Positions 6,550-8,385 of a stretch of DNA of 8,385 nt are shown piece after piece; the first letter of the stretch is position 1; each line of letters starts with the position of its first letter. The notes beneath the pieces are model-generated. The model did not search any database. It had not been told where the DNA came from and saw only the letters and a list, made by a program, of their open reading frames with translations. The stretch spans positions 1-8,385 of the forward strand of contig JAUQWL010000169.1 of assembly GCA_030835185.1 (NCBI GenBank), given 5' to 3'. This stretch comes from Solirubrobacterales bacterium. GTDB taxonomy: Bacteria > Actinomycetota > Thermoleophilia > Solirubrobacterales > 70-9. Position numbers and translations under genes: made by a program.

Positions 6550-6578
6550 ATTCTAACGTTGTCAGCCGAGCTTGTCGG
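6550..6578 (-). promoter_or_regulatory. Probable sigma-70-type promoter of tRNA-Ile
   Basis: On the minus strand CCGACA (6578-6573; 4 of 6 matches to TTGACA) and TAGAAT (6555-6550; 5 of 6 to TATAAT) are separated by exactly 17 nt. The -10 ends 14 nt before the mature tRNA 5' end, which predicts a 5' leader of about 7 nt for RNase P to remove. The -35 lies inside the last codons of parB. Confidence 0.55.
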
Positions 6579-7413
6579 CCAGCCCCGCCGCCTGGTCGAA
6601 GTCCTCGACCTGGATCTCGACCGCCAGTCCGCCGGCCTTCGGCCGGATCTTCACCGGCAGGTCGAGGCTGACCTCGAATCTCTCGGTAAGCCCGGCGATG
6701 GCTTCCCGTTCTTCTGCTGAGAGTGCCGGCGTGGCGCTTTTCGCCGCCTGCCCCTTCGAGGAGGCAGCCCTCGCCTCCTCTTCCGTCTTCCTGACCGACC
6801 AGCCGCGATCACGGGCCAGCCGGGCCAGGTGCCGTCGCCCACCGTTGTCGCTCACCTGGAGGACGGCGCGGCCGTGACCTTCGCTCAGCTCGCCGGCCTC
6901 GAGCATCTGCAGTACGTCATCAGGGAGATCCAGGAGGCGGATCAAGTTGGATATCTGCGGGCGGCTGCGACCTACCCGCTTGCCCAGATCCTCCTTGCTG
7001 AGGCCCAGATCCTCGACCAGAGCGGCGCAGGCCCGCGCTTCTTCGACCGGATTCAGATCTTCACGGACCATGTTCTCGATCAGTGCCACCTCGAGTCGAT
7101 CTGCCTCGTCGGAATCCCGCACGACGACAGGGACCCGCTCGATTCCCGCCATCCGGGATGCCCTCCACCGTCGCTCGCCCGCGACGAGCTCGTATCGATT
7201 GGCACTAAGTTTCCGGACGATGAGCGGCTGAACCACTCCGCTGGCTGATATCGACTCCGCCAGCGCCTCGAGGGCCTCGTCACTGAAGCGTCGCCTCGGC
7301 TGGTTGGGGTTCGGCTCAATGTCCGCGACCGGCAGCTCGTGGACGCCGGGTCCGGAGGAACCTTCCGGAAGGATCGCTCCCAGACCGCGGCCCATGCCGC
7401 GTCGCTCAGCCAC
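6562..7413 (-). CDS. parB: Chromosome partitioning protein ParB (CTPase, parS-binding)
   Basis: ParB binds parS sites, spreads as a CTP-dependent clamp and loads SMC while being moved by ParA. From GTG 7413 it is 283 aa. It opens with the ParA-interacting peptide VAERRGMGRGLGAIL. The N-terminal CTP-binding domain shows NPNQPRRRF (35-43), ELVAGERRWRA with the GERR motif at 79-82, and ENMVREDLNPVEEA at 113-126. The helix-turn-helix (about 139-160) reads LSKEDLGKRVGRSRPQISNL. A Lys/Ala/Ser-rich linker leads to a short C-terminal dimerisation domain. The GTG has GAGG 9 nt upstream and overlaps the parA stop by 8 nt; an ATG at 7395 would cut into the GRGLGAIL peptide region, and the frame also runs upstream to 7473 inside parA. 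It is co-transcribed with parA. The stop is 26 nt before the tRNA-Ile gene. All core motifs are intact. Confidence 0.95.
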   Translation of the reverse strand: MAERRGMGRGLGAILPEGSSGPGVHELPVADIEPNPNQPRRRFSDEALEALAESISASGVVQPLIVRKLSANRYELVAGERRWRASRMAGIERVPVVVRDSDEADRLEVALIENMVREDLNPVEEARACAALVEDLGLSKEDLGKRVGRSRPQISNLIRLLDLPDDVLQMLEAGELSEGHGRAVLQVSDNGGRRHLARLARDRGWSVRKTEEEARAASSKGQAAKSATPALSAEEREAIAGLTERFEVSLDLPVKIRPKAGGLAVEIQVEDFDQAAGLADKLG

Positions 7414-8164
7414 GGGCCTGAACCTCGTTAGCCAGCGCGATGTAGGCGCCGGCACCCCGTGACGCGGGGGCATAATCGATCACCGGGATCCCGTAGCTCG
7501 GCGCCTCGGCCAGGCGCACCGTCCGCGGAATCACGTTGCGGTAGACGTCGTCGCGGAAGTGGTCGCGCAGGTCCCGCTCCACATCCTGGGCGAGGCGTGT
7601 CCTCTCATCATGCATGGTCACCACGATGCCGGCCAGCTGGAGGTCCGGATTGAGCTCACGCCGGACGGTCGCCATGGTATCCCGGAACTCCGCCAGGCCT
7701 TCAAGCGCCAGATACTCTGCCTGAACCGGAACTATCACACGGTCGGCGGCGACCAGAGCGTTCACGGTCACCGGACCGAGAGCGGGTGGGCAATCCATCA
7801 GGATCGCGTCGAACTGTTCCTTCACCATCCCGAGCTGTTCCCGCAGACGGAAGTTGGGGCGCTCGAGCTGTGGCAGTTCGACCACGGCACCGGCGAGATC
7901 CCGGCTTGCCGGAACGATCCAGAGGTGATCCTGGGTCGTCTGGCGCGCGGCCTCCGAGAGCGTGACCTCCCCGGAGAGCACTTCGTAACTGGAAGGGTGG
8001 GAGTTGCGATCGAGGCCGAGGCCGACCGAAGCGTTGCACTGCTGGTCGAGATCGACCACCAGTGTCTTCTGGCCCTGAGCGGCAAGTGCAGCAGCCAGGT
8101 TGACGGTGGTCGTCGTCTTGCCTACGCCCCCCTTCTGGTTGGCGATCGCGTAGATCAGGCCCAC
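7406..8164 (-). CDS. parA: Chromosome partitioning ATPase ParA (Soj type)
   Basis: A 252-aa deviant-Walker ATPase that binds DNA non-specifically as an ATP dimer and is stimulated by ParB. The deviant Walker A box KGGVGKTT spans 11-18, with signature K11 and catalytic K16. The A' motif is VVDLDQQCNAS with D40; most relatives have Pro where this one has the first Gln (DLDPQ). Walker B is ILMDCPPALG with D124. The size and lack of an N-terminal helix-turn-helix fit a chromosomal Soj-type rather than a type Ia plasmid protein. The start is GTG 8164 directly before GLIYAIANQKGG. Upstream are two tandem GGAAAC copies with only a weak Shine-Dalgarno character. It lies 35 nt after rsmG, likely one operon rsmG-parA-parB. 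Confidence 0.95.
   Translation of the reverse strand: MGLIYAIANQKGGVGKTTTTVNLAAALAAQGQKTLVVDLDQQCNASVGLGLDRNSHPSSYEVLSGEVTLSEAARQTTQDHLWIVPASRDLAGAVVELPQLERPNFRLREQLGMVKEQFDAILMDCPPALGPVTVNALVAADRVIVPVQAEYLALEGLAEFRDTMATVRRELNPDLQLAGIVVTMHDERTRLAQDVERDLRDHFRDDVYRNVIPRTVRLAEAPSYGIPVIDYAPASRGAGAYIALANEVQARG
7423..7426 (-). promoter_or_regulatory. Ribosome-binding site for the parB GTG start
   Basis: GAGG on the minus strand, inside the end of parA, lies 9 nt before the GTG at 7413. The later ATG at 7395 lacks a comparable site, so this element decides the parB start. Confidence 0.5.
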
Positions 8165-8169
8165 TGTCT

Positions 8170-8182
8170 GTTTCCGTTTCCG
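8170..8182 (-). repeat. Tandem GGAAAC repeat just upstream of parA
   Basis: The minus strand reads CGGAAACGGAAAC, two direct copies of a 6-bp unit, 5 nt before the parA GTG. It may serve as a weak ribosome-binding site (GGA) or be coincidental. It fills much of the 35-nt rsmG-parA gap. Confidence 0.3.
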
Positions 8183-8199
8183 CGCATCGACGAGCCAGC

Positions 8200-8385
8200 T
8201 TAACCCGTGAACGGCCGCTTACGGGCCATGCCCGGTCGCCGCGGCAGTCCGGAGGGGGTCTGTCCGGTCTTCTCCAGCACGTACAGGTGACGGGTCCGGC
8301 TCGACGGAAACGGGATCACAGCGTGGATCCGTTCCAGCCTCATCGCCACCTGCCCCTCGATCGCAGCAAGGTTCCGCTCGTCCGC
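8200..8385 (-). CDS. rsmG: 16S rRNA (guanine-527-N7)-methyltransferase RsmG, C-terminal fragment
   Basis: The window edge cuts this gene; only the last 61 codons and the TAA stop (8200-8202) are present. The fragment reads ADERNLAAIEGQVAMRLERI, then HAVIPFPSSRTRHLYVLEKT, then GQTPSGLPRRPGMARKRPFTG. The end TP..LPRRPGMARKRP is the typical RsmG/GidB C-terminus (usually TPxxYPRRPGxxxKxPL). The SAM-binding domain lies outside the window, so catalytic residues cannot be checked. RsmG methylates N7 of G527 in 16S rRNA using SAM. The order rsmG-parA-parB is the widely conserved origin-proximal arrangement, and the 35-nt spacing suggests read-through into parA. Confidence 0.9.
   Translation of the reverse strand, partial: ADERNLAAIEGQVAMRLERIHAVIPFPSSRTRHLYVLEKTGQTPSGLPRRPGMARKRPFTG

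Noticed and set aside
7559..8203. Plus-strand open frame opposite parA
   Set aside because: It covers conserved parA codons in antisense and has no family features.

Overview
The window is a gene-dense, high-GC piece of bacterial chromosome. It most likely comes from an actinobacterium, and I lean towards class Thermoleophilia (Solirubrobacterales-like). That placement rests on the high GC, frequent GTG starts, short or absent leaders, the rsmG-parA-parB order, and the style of the D-Ala-D-Ala ligase and YmdB proteins. It is an inference from remembered family resemblance, not a database result. I see no mobile element, CRISPR array, toxin-antitoxin pair or abrupt change in composition.

Layout. 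Positions 9-626 (minus) hold an unrecognised protein with weak resemblance to all-alpha isoprenoid synthases. Positions 835-1611 (plus) encode a YmdB-type metallophosphoesterase with every metal-site residue in place. One base later, convergently, comes a two-gene minus-strand unit: a small polytopic membrane protein (3631 to 3170) followed without a gap by an alkaline-phosphatase-superfamily hydrolase (3169 to 1613). Divergent from it, and overlapping at the 5' ends, is a plus-strand pair: a fold-type I PLP aminotransferase (3616-4944) overlapping by 4 nt a D-alanine--D-alanine ligase (4941-5858). Converging on ddl is a bifunctional-nuclease (DUF151/BFN) gene (6371 to 5883), whose start codon sits 7 nt after a perfect TATAAT, which suggests a leaderless mRNA. 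Upstream of it is an isolated tRNA-Ile(GAT) (6535 to 6462) followed by a GC-rich hairpin. The right end is the classic origin-proximal chromosome-segregation block read leftward: the C-terminus of rsmG (cut by the window edge), parA and parB, with parA and parB overlapping by 8 nt.

How the genes work together. ParA and ParB form the chromosome partition machine and are normally found close to oriC, so the window is probably origin-proximal. The aminotransferase-ddl pair is translationally coupled and probably links an amino-acid transamination step to peptidoglycan precursor synthesis. The membrane protein and phosphohydrolase form a tight two-gene unit of unknown substrate, and this is the best candidate here for undescribed biology. 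Overall it is a core, housekeeping-type region. The points of interest are a few poorly characterised genes and the very compact, overlapping layout with candidate leaderless promoters.
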